Positions 44,493 to 56,753 are shown, counted from the first letter of the stretch. The stretch is DNA of 64,000 nt from Ophiosphaerella korrae (GCA_028456385.1 JALNQF010000003.1:248001-312000), one strand, 5' to 3'. Notes: generated from the sequence alone by a model not told the origin. Program-made: numbers and translations.

Positions 44493-45911
44493 TCACCTAA
44501 TCCAGCCCTTTGGCCCACCCCATTCTCCTTTCACATGATATCGATCGTATACCCAAGGGAAGAAGTCTTTCTTCAAATGATAGAATGCGCGGCGCGGAAC
44601 GGCCTGGTCAATACCAAACCATTCATTGAACGTCTCCTTTGGCACACCACCGTACTTGAATTCTGCAAGAAGCACTTTCTTCTCTCCTGTTAGGAGTGGG
44701 CACGATGTGTAGCCGTCATATTCCGACGAAGGTTCCTTCCCTTCCATAGCGAGTAAGAGGTTATGGGTGAGAACCGGGGCTTGTGATGTTATCGCAGCGA
44801 TGGTTTTGGATGTTGGTAAACTCGATGCATCGCCGATTGACCAAACATTCTTGTATATTTTGTGACGCAAAGAATACTGGTCAACGTCTACGAAGCCCGC
44901 TTTATTGCCCAGGCCGCTCTTCCCGATGAAAGCATGTGGTACGTTTCTAGGTGCAACATGGAGGAAGTCGAATTTTCGTTGCACCTGCTCTTTGCCATCA
45001 GGGCGATCGAACGTCGCAGTATTACCCTCTATTGAGACGAGGTTGTGCTCGAACAATCCTGTAACTCCCCTCTTTTCTCGAAGCTCATTTAGTTTGGCGT
45101 TGTATTTGGGTACGCCGAACATGGTAGGCAGGCCGGTAGCAAAAGTGATCTGGATCGCTGATTGACTGGGTGTGTAGTCGTACAAGCCTGATTTCCTCCA
45201 GAAGTCCAACGCGAGCCACATAATCTTTTGAGGTGCACCGGCGCACTTCACAACGCCGATTGGCTGAGTGAAAATGGCTGCACCTTTCTGCATGCGTTGA
45301 ATATTCTGAAAGACTTTATTGCAGTAGTCGTAGTTGTAGATGGAGGCTACGGGGCTATCAGGATCAGCCATGGCTTCAGCAAGGCCCTCGACGCTGCCGT
45401 AGTCAACTTCGACGCCCGATGCAACAACAAGTTGCTCGTAGTGAATCTTGTCGCCATCTCCAAGCGACAGGTGGTTATTCTTTGGATGAATGGCCGTGAC
45501 ATTCTTGTTGTAGAACTTGAGCCTAGGTTCCATGAGCCTATGCATCGGTCTTCTTAAGTCTTCCTTATTTTTCAAGCCACCTCCCACAAGTGTCCAACCC
45601 GGTTGATAATGATGCCATATTGCCGGGTCAATGACCGCAATGTCGTCTTTAACAAAGTTGCCCTTGCGAAGGAGCTGATGGCTGAGCGCGATGCCGGCGG
45701 AGCCGCTGCCTACAACGATAATTTTATGATTATTCGTTGTGGTGGTCACCGGTGAAACGGTAGCGAGACCTTGAATTGCCTGAAAACAATACCCCTTGGC
45801 ATTTAATTGGCTGGATGCCAATGATGCACGGTGGCGCAACGCAAGCATTGTGATAGGGAGTGATCTTGCAGTCATGCAAGTGCGGATACGTGAAAATATA
45901 GCCGCGAGCAA
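44493..45911 (-). CDS. Sulfide:quinone oxidoreductase, mitochondrial
   Basis: Single-exon ORF of 472 aa. After a basic presequence of about 55 residues comes the FAD-binding VVGSGSAGIALSHQL (residues 66-80). The catalytic cysteine region GVVKCAGAPQKIMW (C223) and the second redox cysteine in GYTSCPLL are both present, as is IYKNVWSIGDASSLP, the second FAD contact. The C-terminus FFPWVYDRYHVKGEWGG is typical of mitochondrial SQR. The enzyme oxidises hydrogen sulfide, passes electrons to ubiquinone at the inner membrane and leaves a persulfide. It is divergently paired with an ETHE1-type dioxygenase that uses that product. Met13 or Met22 are alternative starts. Confidence 0.93.
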   Translation of the reverse strand: MLAAIFSRIRTCMTARSLPITMLALRHRASLASSQLNAKGYCFQAIQGLATVSPVTTTTNNHKIIVVGSGSAGIALSHQLLRKGNFVKDDIAVIDPAIWHHYQPGWTLVGGGLKNKEDLRRPMHRLMEPRLKFYNKNVTAIHPKNNHLSLGDGDKIHYEQLVVASGVEVDYGSVEGLAEAMADPDSPVASIYNYDYCNKVFQNIQRMQKGAAIFTQPIGVVKCAGAPQKIMWLALDFWRKSGLYDYTPSQSAIQITFATGLPTMFGVPKYNAKLNELREKRGVTGLFEHNLVSIEGNTATFDRPDGKEQVQRKFDFLHVAPRNVPHAFIGKSGLGNKAGFVDVDQYSLRHKIYKNVWSIGDASSLPTSKTIAAITSQAPVLTHNLLLAMEGKEPSSEYDGYTSCPLLTGEKKVLLAEFKYGGVPKETFNEWFGIDQAVPRRAFYHLKKDFFPWVYDRYHVKGEWGGPKGWIR

Positions 45912-46220
45912 TTGGCGTCCTTTTGGATTGTAGCAATATCTATTTACCGTCTTTCTTAAGTTTCGTTGCTGCGATATCTATCATTTGTTGGGAAGGCGGA
46001 ATGAAAAAAATAGTGAGAGACGTACGAGTTTTGTAAGTCGGCGACCAACATCGGCGTCTCGGTGGTATTCATCGAACCCTGCAACATCACACGATAAAAC
46101 CCGCAGCAGTCATCGATAGATTCCCATGGATGTAGATATAACGTTGCCACTCAGACAACCTTATCAAACTACGTTCGATAAGGTCTCGGAACTCATTTAC
46201 AAATCGACATCATTCAGGAC
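45912..46220. promoter_or_regulatory. Bidirectional promoter region of the sulfide-oxidation pair
   Basis: The 309 bp between the two start codons must carry both promoters. No binding site could be named with confidence. Confidence 0.55.
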
Positions 46221-47436
46221 ATGAAGAACTCGCAACTTTTACGCAGCACCACAAAATCCGCTCGACTATTGTCAGTTCAAACAAAACATGGCAAAAAGCA
46301 CCAACTTCTGCATTATCAATCACCTGCGATAGTTAGAAATGCATTAAATCAATCGGCAAGCCAGAGACAGACCATAATTCCGGTAAACTGGACAAGGCTT
46401 GCTGCTACCACCTCCATCTGGTCATTCCCAAGACTCACGAGAACAAAATTCCAGGGCCGGGCACTCTATAGTACCGGTACCATGATACGCCAGGAGCCGA
46501 TCATTCAAAGCTTGTTCGAAGAACGAACAGGAACATGGCAATACGTGGTTGCAGACCCTTTGACAAAAAAGGCCGTCATTATCGACTCCGTGCTTGACTA
46601 CGACCCAGCAACCCAAAGTATTAGCACATCAACAGCCGATAGCATACTAAAAACTATATCAGAAAACGGCTACCACATCGAAAAGATATTGGAAACGCAT
46701 GCACATGCCGATCATCTGACGGCAGCCTCTTACATCCAATACCGTCTTAACCAACAACACGGCTTCAAACCGCCTATTTGTGTCGGGAAACGGATTAGCA
46801 AAGTTCAGGAGTTGTTTGCTGCAAAGTATGGTATTGACGCCGACGAGTATGATGAAGCTTTTGATCATCTTTTCGAGGACGATGAGGTTTTCGAGGTTGG
46901 CCATTTAACTGTGAAGATTCTCCATCTTCCTGGGCACACTCCCGATCACATAGGGTATCAGATCGCTGGTGAGTAATCTACTGAAAGCTCCATGAATTAG
47001 GAATAATACTGATGATAATGCAGGTAATGTGTTCTGTGGAGATTCAATCTTCCATGCAGACATCGGCACTGCACGATGTGACTTTCCCGGTGGCAGTGCC
47101 AAAAACTTGTATGACTCAGCGCAGAAATTGCTCCAACTACCGGAAGATTTCAAGATTTGGACAGGTCATGATTATCCGGCTTGTCCCGAACGCTGTGAAG
47201 CTGTACCTTGGATGACTGTACGAGATCACAAAGAGAAGAACAAGCATCTTTCTAAAGATGTCCAGAAAAATCAATTCCTCAAATTAAGAGCAGAGCGTGA
47301 TGCAAATTTAGCTGCACCAAGATTATTGGATCCTTCTTTACAAATCAACATTCGCGCTGGCAAGCTGCCTCGTTCAACACCCGGTGGGGAGCGCCTAATG
47401 CATCTTCCAGTGAAGATCAAGGGCGAGGTATGGTAG
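46221..47436 (+). CDS. ETHE1-type persulfide dioxygenase, mitochondrial, two exons
   Basis: Exons 46221-46968 and 47024-47436 (55-bp intron) give 386 aa. A long basic presequence (about 85 residues) precedes the metallo-beta-lactamase fold: ETHAHADHL (residues 158-166), LHLPGHTPDHIGY, NVFCGDSIF and WTGHDYP. These include the two His and one Asp that bind iron in ETHE1, and the family's GHDY motif. The enzyme oxidises glutathione persulfide to sulfite in the mitochondrial matrix, downstream of SQR. No fused rhodanese domain is seen. An internal start at MIRQEP (residue 88) would give a cytosolic form. Confidence 0.92.
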
Positions 47437-48275
47437 TTTAAAACACATGTTTTCGACGCAACGAAAGGATGCATATATTTGTGCTGATAATTGGGTGCAT
47501 TGCAACGTGATCTATTGGTGTTTCTTGTGCCAAACGTTCTCATAATTTCACGAAACATTGTATGTGCAGTTTTATGAACTCAAACTAGAGTGTGACTAGA
47601 GTACTTTTGGACAGAATTTACTCCCAAACATGTCAGAGATGCCTAGGGGCTCTATGGCCTAGCCCCAGAAAAAGAACGAAACCAAGCTCCTATAATTGTC
47701 AGGTTGCAAGCTAGGCCTAAGGCCAGCTGCAGGCTACAGCTGCACGAGAGCGTAAGCCGAAGCTGAAGGGCCGAGGGCCCTTGGGCAATATTCACTGTTC
47801 TACTCTGATAATCAATGTTGTTGATTAATCAAACCTTTTTGGTTGTTTGCCGTAGTGGAGTAGAGCTGCGTTCTTAACAATAATGCTGTTTAAAACTATT
47901 ATTTCTATCTTTATTGGGAACAAGCGAGGGAAATTGGTGACCGATCCTTTGTAATTGCTTCCTCTGCGTCGACAGTGGTAATATGGCCTGGTAGAGATGG
48001 ATCGAAAAAACTCGTGATATAGCTCCTCTTAGCCACCACGCTTAGTTCCAGAGCTTTTAGGACTATTATGACAGCTTTGGCAACTATATCGACTGACTAT
48101 GAAATTCTCGTACTCAGTGTTAGATCGACATTAGGTTTTTTATGAGCTCTCCTGCCGATGCAATTGTAGCTTAGTAAGGATGTTCCTTTGCCCCTATTTC
48201 TGGCTACTAATTATATCTAGAGAATTCTACCAAGAGTACTGGTCTATCATAAACACAAACCACCCAACATGACAC
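47437..48275. other. Intergenic between convergent genes, with a GC-rich palindromic patch
   Basis: About 840 bp at the 3' ends of the ETHE1-like and thymidylate synthase genes. A patch of short GC-rich inverted repeats at 47640-47790 (GGCCTAGCC and GCTAGGCC types) may act in RNA 3'-end formation or be a degraded element. Confidence 0.4.
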
Positions 48276-49304
48276 TCATACACTCATTTTCATCGCAAGA
48301 GCACCATGCGGCTTATACCCCACGATCTCGAAATCCTCGGGCGTCCACCCATCTATACTCCCTCCTCCCTCCCTCTTAATATTTAGTGTAGGAAACTCCC
48401 TTGGCTCTCTCTCCACCTGCACCTTTAACGCCTCGACATGATCCGCATAGACATGCGCATCACCCATAGTATGCGTAAATGTGCCCGGCGTCAAATTACA
48501 CACATGTGCCAACATATGCGTGAGCAGCGCATAACTCGCGATATTAAACGGCACTCCAAGCCCCATGTCGCAGCTGCGCTGATACAGCAACGAATGCAAC
48601 ACGCCCCTTTTCTCGCCGCGCGGAAACGAGACGTAAAATTGCGCAAACATGTGACACGGCGGCAGGGCCATTTTCTTCAGGTCGGCGGGGTTCCAGGCGC
48701 TCAGGATGATGCGACGGTCGTGCGGCTTGTTGCGCAGCTTGTCGATGACGTCGGCGAGCTGGTCGACGCCCTCGCCCGTGTAGTCATGTGCGTGGCCCTT
48801 GTATTCGGCGCCGAAGTGCCGCCATTGGAAGCCGTAGACGGGGCCCAGCTCGCCTTCGTCGTAGTGCGAGAGGCCGACGCTGTCGAGGTATTCGCGGCTG
48901 CCGTTGCCGTCCCAGATTTTTATGCCCGCAGATGTGAGGGCTGCGGCGTGTGTGGAGCCGGCGATAAACCAGAGGAGTTCGGCGACGACGGCGCGGAGGA
49001 AGACGCGTTTGGTGGTGAGGAGGGGGAAGATGAGGGTGGGCGAAGTTGTAGAGGAGGTGGACGGTCGAGATAGAGAGAATTTTAGTTGTGGAGGGAAAGG
49101 GACGGCGTAGGTCCCAGTGCCGGTGCGGTCAGGTCTGTGTTCGCCATTCTGTAGTATGTCGTTGATTAGGTTGAGGTATTGGCATTCTTCGTGCGATGGG
49201 TTGGTGGGGGTTGTAGATGTGCCATTGGAGAATGTGGTTGCGTCTTGGCTGTTTTGCGAGGGCTCAGAGTGGGAGATGACAGGGTCCAGAATTGAGGAGG
49301 CCAT
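48276..49304 (-). CDS. Thymidylate synthase
   Basis: Single-exon ORF of 342 aa, within the fungal size range. Conserved blocks appear in order: [12 protein letters not shown] (about residues 59-70), the folate/dUMP region [33 protein letters not shown], the active-site cysteine in [12 protein letters not shown] (C217), the phosphate-binding [14 protein letters not shown], and GDAHVYADH. It converts dUMP to dTMP with methylenetetrahydrofolate. The first 35 residues are Ser/Thr-rich and family-atypical, probably disordered. It is divergent from the coiled-coil gene, with 192 bp between starts. Confidence 0.95.
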   Translation of the reverse strand: MASSILDPVISHSEPSQNSQDATTFSNGTSTTPTNPSHEECQYLNLINDILQNGEHRPDRTGTGTYAVPFPPQLKFSLSRPSTSSTTSPTLIFPLLTTKRVFLRAVVAELLWFIAGSTHAAALTSAGIKIWDGNGSREYLDSVGLSHYDEGELGPVYGFQWRHFGAEYKGHAHDYTGEGVDQLADVIDKLRNKPHDRRIILSAWNPADLKKMALPPCHMFAQFYVSFPRGEKRGVLHSLLYQRSCDMGLGVPFNIASYALLTHMLAHVCNLTPGTFTHTMGDAHVYADHVEALKVQVEREPREFPTLNIKREGGGSIDGWTPEDFEIVGYKPHGALAMKMSV

Positions 49305-49496
49305 TGGTTATTTTCTTTGGGCTTGCAATGGCAGTGAGATAGTTTTGCGTGGTGCTAGAGAAAAAAGTGCTTCGCGCATCGCGTAGGAACGCGACTGCGC
49401 GACTGGTTCTTAGAGCTTCCCGTACCACTTTCAGTCCGTGTCTAACCGCATTCGCGCTTTTACACAACATCCCCTCCACAACCCTGCACCCACATC

Positions 49497-51200
49497 ATGG
49501 AGGAGGAACAAGCAGCTCATCATCTACTAAATGTTCTTGAGGAGCGCGAGTTAAATGTCGACCTCGACAAAATTCTGCTCGGTTTCGAAGATGAGCAAAT
49601 CAAGCACGCGACTGCAGTATGGGTGGATGAATACCTGCACGAGGAGACGCTATTGACAAAGGAAGAACTCGAACTGTGTGTGTTTATCATCCAAGACGAA
49701 AAGGGCTGGGCTAATGCGTATATTAGATATCAGACACTAAAGAAGAGGGGGCTTTTACACCAGTACGAAAACGTGGGCGAGAGTGTTCGTCCCATCTTAG
49801 ATCACGACATTGCATCTGCAGTTGAGTCGCTACAGAGCTCTACTACGGCCATCGAGGCACAATGTAAAATCCTAGAGGCTCAGAAAGACGCCCTTGTAAA
49901 ATTGAAAGCACTCGACAAGCCTAATCTGGATGCCGAGCACGCACGCAATGAGAGGAGAAGAAAAGAGGGTCAGGAAAAGGCGAGGCTAGATGTTGCTGTA
50001 TGTTTTCTTATTAATTCTGACGAGCCAGACTGAGTTTTCAAGGTTGACGACGCAGCTCTGGCTATTACTGAGCGGTTGACCGAGTCACAAAAGGAGGTTG
50101 AAACCGAGAAATCTACCATCAAGAGCTATTTAAGCGAGCGGCTCGCATCTGACGACCAAATCCTCAGCAAACTCCCAGGGATCGTGTCCAGGTTGGTTAC
50201 AGAGCTAGATGACAAAACCGATGACGACAAGTCAATCGATCAGTGGTGTAAAGCCATTGTCTCTTTCCGTACTGGCGAGATTAAAGCCCGGGTCGATGCA
50301 GTTTATCTCCACAACTTATCTGAGCAAACTTCAAATGGCCACGCTAATGTGTCAGAGGAAGAGCTCAAGGAGCAAAAAGCTGCTCTGCAAACCGAGCTGG
50401 AAGAACTGCACTCAGAGATTGCGTCCGTCGCTGAGATGGTGGTTGAGCACGAGCTAAGGAAGCCCATGAACGAAATGAAGGAACGAAAAGATCGAGAGGT
50501 GACACAAGCGCGGGCCGCTTGGCTCAACTACGTATGTACCTTATCGCTCTATTCTAAGCTTAGCTGACGACCACAGGTTCTGTCCACGCTCGACTACATG
50601 GGCAAACGCCTCAACATCATAACCACCAGCACCCAAGACACAAACGAGTTCCAACGCGCCCTCGCACAAATCAGCGACGCAGCATCAAAACGCCTACCAG
50701 ACCCCCACACCGCGTCCCAAACCACCCCGTCCCGACGAAGAACCACATCTGGCCCATTATCTGCCTTCACGCCCCTAGTCAAATTACGACCAATCAAAAC
50801 CCTAGACCTCCCACCCGCCCTCCAAGACGCCCTCCGCCACACCGGCATACCATTCAACCAAGACACACTCGAAGCCCTGCAAGACTCGCTAATTAACACG
50901 CATCTCCAGCAAACAAACAAGCTACAAGAGCACTACGAGTCAACATCCGCCGCGACACATGATCGCCTCGCCTCGCGCACAAGCAAGGCGGACAAAGACA
51001 TGCAAGCGCTATCTGACGCCTTGTTTCAATTTACGCCATTTAAGAACGCGTGTTTGACGGATTCGCGGTTGGAAATGTTGATGGCGGATGTGGAGAAGCA
51101 GGTACAGGAGAGGCAGGCGGAGTTGATGGACGTCGAGGGGAATGAGTTGAGGTTGAGTAATCCCAAAGTCAGGGCTTTTATTGCGAAGTATGGAAAGTAG
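49497..51200 (+). CDS. Coiled-coil protein of unknown function, three exons
   Basis: Exons 49497-49997, 50043-50531 and 50577-51200 with 45-bp introns give 537 aa. The protein is almost wholly alpha-helical with long heptad-rich segments (for example around EELKEQKAALQTELEELHSE), and a compact N-terminal part (VWVDEYLHEETLLTKEELEL). The overall appearance recalls augmin (HAUS) or other spindle coiled-coil subunits, but no diagnostic motif was found, so I give no name. It shares a 192-bp divergent promoter with thymidylate synthase, which would suit cell-cycle expression. Confidence 0.82.
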
Positions 51201-51485
51201 GGGGAGGCGGCGGCTAGGTGTTTGTCTGATGTGGTGGAAGGAGCTTGTTGTGCGTCGAGTAGGAAAGGGGAACGATATGTTTTTGTGATGTTGGTTTGGG
51301 ACTGTTGTGTGAAGGATTAGTGGCCATGACGGGATTAAAAACCATTGTTCCAACAAGGGTTAGATGTCTATCAACCACAAGAGTAAGATGATTCTTCTCT
51401 TACGTACTAGTGTTAGGGACACAAGATATAATATGCTGTAAATCATTTTGATTTTGAAGCATCGAACACCTCCTGCTTCTTATAT

Positions 51486-51878
51486 CTACTCTTCGATGCT
51501 ATCAGTCCTACCTGTTACATCTTTACAACTCAAGAGAAATCTCCACCCTCCCATGTTGTATTCTACCATGTCCCGTGCAAACTTCGGGCTTGTAGTAGCA
51601 GTTCTATCGCTTAGTGGAAGACAATCGCAATTCCTCCAAGCAGCACCCATGAGACTAGAAGCCACGCACTGATCAGTGTTACAACCTGCGAAAAGCAATG
51701 TCCGGATACCGCGAGCCCGTAACAAATGTTCAACCTCAGTACCACCCCAAATTTTTCGGGCGGCTATCGGGCGGTTCGCGAGCGGATTTATATTTAGGTG
51801 CTGTAGTGTTGGTGAGCTTTGCCTTAAATTATTGTACTGTGCCTCCTCAATCATAAAATGAAGCGACGGCGACACCAA
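51486..51878 (-). pseudogene. Isochorismatase-like cysteine hydrolase, C-terminal remnant
   Basis: The minus strand encodes WGGTEVEHLLRARGIRTLLF, then AGCNTDQCVASSLMGAAW and a TATTSPKFARDMVEYN block, the C-terminal half of the isochorismatase-like fold. The nucleophile Cys (NTDQC) is kept, but the N-terminal half with the catalytic Asp and Lys is absent; the region right of 51878 has no matching sequence. A truncated relic is most likely. It lies tail to tail with the coiled-coil gene. Confidence 0.7.
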
Positions 51879-52098
51879 CCACTAATGATTATGCGCTGGT
51901 TAGATTTCTTCACGACACCAGTAGCAACGGCATGAAGATCTAAAATGGGGTGTATTCCTCACACATTGTGCGATGCTAGCAAAAGATACGAATGAAAGCT
52001 TTATCCTCAAAAAAATCTCAAAATTCCTCAAAACAATTCATCCACTTCATCGCACTTAAAAGTACCATTTGATATATATTTTCCCACTCAACAGCACT

Positions 52099-52470
52099 AT
52101 GAACACTATCAAGAAAAACCCCCGAGAAATGGTTGATGCTGCCATGAAAACCAATTCTGGTCTAACACGCCTACTCAACTTTGGCTCTAGTAATGCAGGT
52201 CGTCGCGTCTATCCGGCTGACACTACAAAGAACAACTCGAAATGGGAAATTCGACTCGACGCAGGCGAACCGCGGCAGGACAATCCCGATTACATCGCAG
52301 TCAAGCTACAAATCAACAGAGAAGCTAAGACTGCAGGTCTTAAGGATCTACTCAAACGGAATGGGTCCCATCACACATACGCAACTGCGTGGGTCAATGT
52401 CAAAGCGCCCCCTACCCAAGACGCTGCAGATAAGCTTGTACGCGATTTGGAGGCAGCCTTGAAGTCTTGA
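52099..52470 (+). CDS. Small hypothetical protein (123 aa)
   Basis: Open frame without introns, starting MNTIKKNPREMVDAAMKTNS; an upstream Met at 52069 adds ten residues. No signal peptide or membrane segment. Composition is balanced, with conserved-looking segments (KWEIRLDAGEPRQDNPDYIA and a C-terminal amphipathic helix DAADKLVRDLEAALKS). No family recognised. Normal base composition between relics suggests it is a real gene. Confidence 0.55.
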   Translation: MNTIKKNPREMVDAAMKTNSGLTRLLNFGSSNAGRRVYPADTTKNNSKWEIRLDAGEPRQDNPDYIAVKLQINREAKTAGLKDLLKRNGSHHTYATAWVNVKAPPTQDAADKLVRDLEAALKS

Positions 52471-54239
52471 TCAAACCACATCAGTCTCGCATCACCAAAG
52501 ACATCCACTGCACAGGTGGCTCGCCCCATTTGGATATTAGGGAAGATGTATCAGTTGGAATGGAGCGATGGGAATCTCGGACTTGTTATATCACACTTAC
52601 TGTAACTATGTAGTCTGGAATTTTGTTAAACACTCATGTTTTGTCACCAGAAATTTGTTAGATTGAGTGATCCAGAGCTTGAAAATTAGTTCGTAAACCA
52701 TATGATCAAAGTCTGTCGAGTGTAGCGTAAACAGAATAAGAGAGAACGGGAACTATATTCACCGCACGAACTCGGGCACGGCAGATAGTGTACACAAGGA
52801 GAAAACTTGGAGTGCCGTGCGGGATGCTGGTTCGATCCACATTCCACTCACCGTGCGTACGGAGAGTATAGTCAAGATACACCTAGTTGTCAGCATTCGT
52901 CGCGACTTTTTTTCTGTTTGCTTCCCTTTCGTAAAGGAGAGTGGCGAGGGTACACTAAGCGTTAGAAATGCAGTAACTTTAGAATGCGCGGAATGCAGAT
53001 AAGCTTAGAAAAAGTATAGATGACCTAGAGGACATCCCCTTCGGCGTCTCCGGCAAGACACCTATTGCTTTCAGCCACTATAGTGTAAATCAGCGACAGC
53101 CCTTTAGTTGGGTTGGGTTGTAGAAGCCAGAGTTCTGTTATCAGAAGCTTGAAGTGCGAGGCTCACTATTTACGCGCCGTAAATTCATAATAACGGGAAC
53201 TAAAAAGATAGTTGAACGAACAGGAATCCTGGCACTCTTGTCTCCATCTGCAATCAGTCCCCTTAATTTTACTGTACCTGGTAACCGAGGTCAGGATACT
53301 GTACGCCTGGGCAGGGACTGTGTGGGTACTCGATACAAACTTCAATTGTATGAGTCGGACCGGCAAGTATAAGAACAATCATATTTTAAAAAAGATGAGA
53401 TTTTAATTTGTCATCATGGATGAGGGTTCGTTCACCGTCCGTACTGTCAGCTTTTATACTACTACTATTACTCCTTCCTTCCAAGCGCTCAGTAGTGCGA
53501 GAAACTAATTCGACCACTCGGATCACGCTTGTTGCTAACATGTATCTTTTCTTAGCTGGGTTGCCGGTAATCAGTGCTAGTAATCCTTTTAATCTAGCAA
53601 GATTTACAAGTTTATCCACATATCCTAGCTCCAACAGAGCTAGTTGAGCATGGGGTCTTCAAAAAGTTGCCTAACAATCTAAATTCTTCCGTTGATGCTT
53701 TGCGGAATGGTCACGATGCGCCAAGATGGATGAGTAGCGTGGTGTGTGGTTAATTCATCATTATCAAACGGCGGAGGTTAATACCTGCATCAACATATCT
53801 TACGAGGATTAGGCGCATAGACTGTTGATTTTTTATTTACAAAGATTTAGTGGAGGTTGTTACCTGAATATCTATAAACAGCTATGGTTGTTTACCATGA
53901 GAAAGAAAGCATAGATCCATTTGAATGAAGATACTCTATTCGACATCCGGCCTAAATAGATACAAGATAACTGCAGTTGAACTTCTTCAAGAATAGCCAT
54001 CTTGCATTTTTATTTATTCTAACATCAATCGTTGCTCTTTCTTACCGCAATTCATGCCTACAGCTTTTGCCAAGCTCTGCAGCGAAGCGCTGAAGGGTCA
54101 ATAGTTTTCCGCACTTTGAAAAGATGAACTTTTCGTTGGATTAGTTGGAAACTTGCAGTCCCGGCAGAGCATATTGGTAAACACATTGACATGATGGGAG
54201 AGAATGTTGAAGAAGTTAAACGAAAGCAGCAAGTAGACT
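52471..54239. other. Gene-free region
   Basis: About 1.8 kb; overlapping ORFs on both strands at 53386-53647 have no domain and no start context. No gene supported. Confidence 0.4.
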
Positions 54240-55830
54240 ATGATGAATTATAACACGAGAAGATTTTGCATTGGCTAGCTCCAAACAATCATTCTGAACT
54301 GCAGAACAAGCTCCAAAGTGAGCGCCTTCCGTACAGAACATTGGGTTCTCGGACCAGGCGAGTTTCGGACCTGACTACAGACTCCTAGTTAGGAGTTGTG
54401 CTTTATAGGCGCACTTGGAGCGGACGAAAGACAACTTGCATCTCTCGTGGTTCATCATCTGCAAATCATCGAAGCGTTTTCTCCACATCCCTTGGTTGCA
54501 TACATATATTGTAATTATGGAGAGGCTAATAGTCATCATATGCAGCACTTCCTAGCCCGGCTTTAAAAACAGATCATGCCCACCTTTCCGAACTTTATGG
54601 CTCTTACCATTATCCGCAGCTAGGTGTCTAAGCGTCCCGAGAAGATATGATTCGTTTCCTCGACGATCGCATTCCGCGGGTGTCGCAGGTGCTCAGAGAT
54701 AACATGGCTCTCCATCAAGAAGTTCGTACTACAATTCTACGTGTGGCTTTTATGTTATGATTGTTAAGAGAATATTTCTGCCGGGCTTTTGATTAATATG
54801 CACCAGGTTTCTCGTAGCCATATTGCTCGTCAACTCTCTCAAGTGCAAAGTGATGTACAGCAAGTCGAAGAGGCCCTGCACGACATATCGACAAGAAACG
54901 ATGCCTTGTTGAAGGCCTACGAGAACATTATGGGGATGATTCAAGTTCAATAGAAGGAGGCTTGCGCTCTAGCTACGGCTGCCCTCGCCTGGGTAGCATT
55001 CTCTCCTACAACACGCCATCGCCATGGAGAACGACACAATGGGGCTGAACTACGACAACTTGACAGATTTCGATATCACACTATCGACCTGTGCGGGGCT
55101 AATCACCATGCAGCACTCAGTAGATGAATGGGAACCCAGGGTTACACTCCAACTGGTGCATGAGACGATTCAAGCATATTTGACTAAGACCAAAAATCGC
55201 TGATTTCCAGAAGTTGATGGGATGCTTGCACAGAAATGCCTAACATACCTGTCATATAAAGCCTTCGACTCTGGGCACGAGCGGATTAGATCATACTTGC
55301 TCTATGAGGGCATCGCGTTTACACTTGGTGAGTATATCGGTATCAGGCATCCAGATTGTCGAGATCATCTGGCAAGGTTTTATCTGAGTAAGCCTCGTGC
55401 CCGCTCATGTCTCCAAGGCTACTTCATCAAATCCTACAGGCGCATGGAAGGCAAAACGCATGTGTCATGTTTTAAACATGGATATAGTCTATTGCCTGCT
55501 ATCAAATATAAAATATTCAATATCCTACCATTACTTATAGTCAATGGCTTACGACAGCAGTATAATATAGATGTTCACGAGTCCAAATTTTACTCCAATG
55601 ATACAAGTCCGCAGCTCAGTCTTGATCATTGGGGAGCCAAAGGCAGAACCAATGATTGCCTCTAGGTACTGGTATCACGCCTGGTTTTGATTGCAATGCG
55701 GTGGATGCCAAAGACCGTACAGAGTTGTCATATGCTTGTGCATTAAGGCACTTTGAGATAGTGCAAGCACTCCTGGATGAAGATCTGGGGACAGAATGGT
55801 CCCTAGGCCTCAAGTACCAAGTACCATTTT
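54240..55830 (+). pseudogene. Relic of a NACHT-ankyrin NLR
   Basis: Pieces of an NLR can be followed in order through frameshifts and stops: KILHWLAPNNHSELQNKLQS (about 54262-54320), a decayed Walker A region LCFIGALGADERQLASLVVH (54400-54460), VAYIYCNYGE, a coiled stretch (54830-54945), the winged-helix-like LSTCAGLITM and LQLVHETIQAYL (55085-55185), LTYLSYKAFDSG, and an ankyrin-like unit LSYACALRHFEIVQALLDED (about 55722-55782). The Walker A glycines and lysine are lost. This is a second, unrelated NLR to the one at 20577, and it is dead. Confidence 0.68.
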
Positions 55831-56753
55831 GACTATGATATAATTCCGAGCCCCTCAATCAGCAAAGCCGACCTGAATTTTCGAGACAGATAATTAGAAG
55901 GGGGGGTTTTGGTATTTAATAAGAAGAAAAGTGAATGGTACATGCCATCCTGTATGTGACCAGCATTGATGCTGCATCAGTCGTTTGGAGGCGTGGTGGA
56001 TCAGAAGCTAGACAGATACCTCGGCACATGGTTGGTTCTGCACGGTGAGCTTGGGGACCAAACTGTGCTGTTTATAGACTAGCTCCCCTGCAGCTCCCAG
56101 CCATTCCATTTCCTTGCTCAGGTCCAGCTTTCGAGGTGTAAGTGGTGGCCACGAGCTGGGATATACTGATTGGTGTAGTTGAACGTGGGTTAACCATGCC
56201 TAGGGCATTTTCGATACAGGATACCAAGTGGAATGAGCAACGTGGCTCGCAAGATACGATCCTTGGCCGAAACAGCTGGTATCGTATTCAGAAGCTATCG
56301 TGTTAGCTGCGAAGGATTGGTGATGGACGACAGTATCGGCGGCATAGATGTGTGCCCTACCGGGCAAAAGATACTCTACATAGCCAGGCACTCCTCAAAG
56401 ACACGCACATTCCTATCGATAAATATTCGTCTTCCGTCCACCGGTTCGCCAGCTCGAGGCCTCGGTAAAGGGGGAGCTCGCTGGCCAATGCATGCAGCTA
56501 TGCCTAACCGGGTCAATAACAGACCATGTCTCCCCAGCCACCAGGAGCTGACACCAACAACAACGACATCCAGGATTGCCTCTCACAAACACCACAGACC
56601 ATCCCAATCCACATCAAGCTGCCGCCCACACCTGCGCGGGATGCTCCCACCAGGCATCCGCAGCTCCGCAGGCCCCCATACTACGCCCCTATAGTAAAGT
56701 AACAAGACACCCCCACCGCTGCACGCCCTCCACCGCTTCCCTCGCCTTCCGCC
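55831..56753. other. Intergenic
   Basis: About 0.9 kb including the 5' flank of the next gene. C-rich 5' leader at 56560-56750. No gene supported. Confidence 0.4.

Noticed and set aside
47640..47790. Structured ncRNA in the GC-rich palindromic patch
   Set aside because: The inverted repeats are short and overlapping, with no recognisable RNA family or conserved loop.
48438..49073. 211-aa frame antisense to thymidylate synthase
   Set aside because: Shadow ORF in GC-rich third positions of a well-conserved gene.
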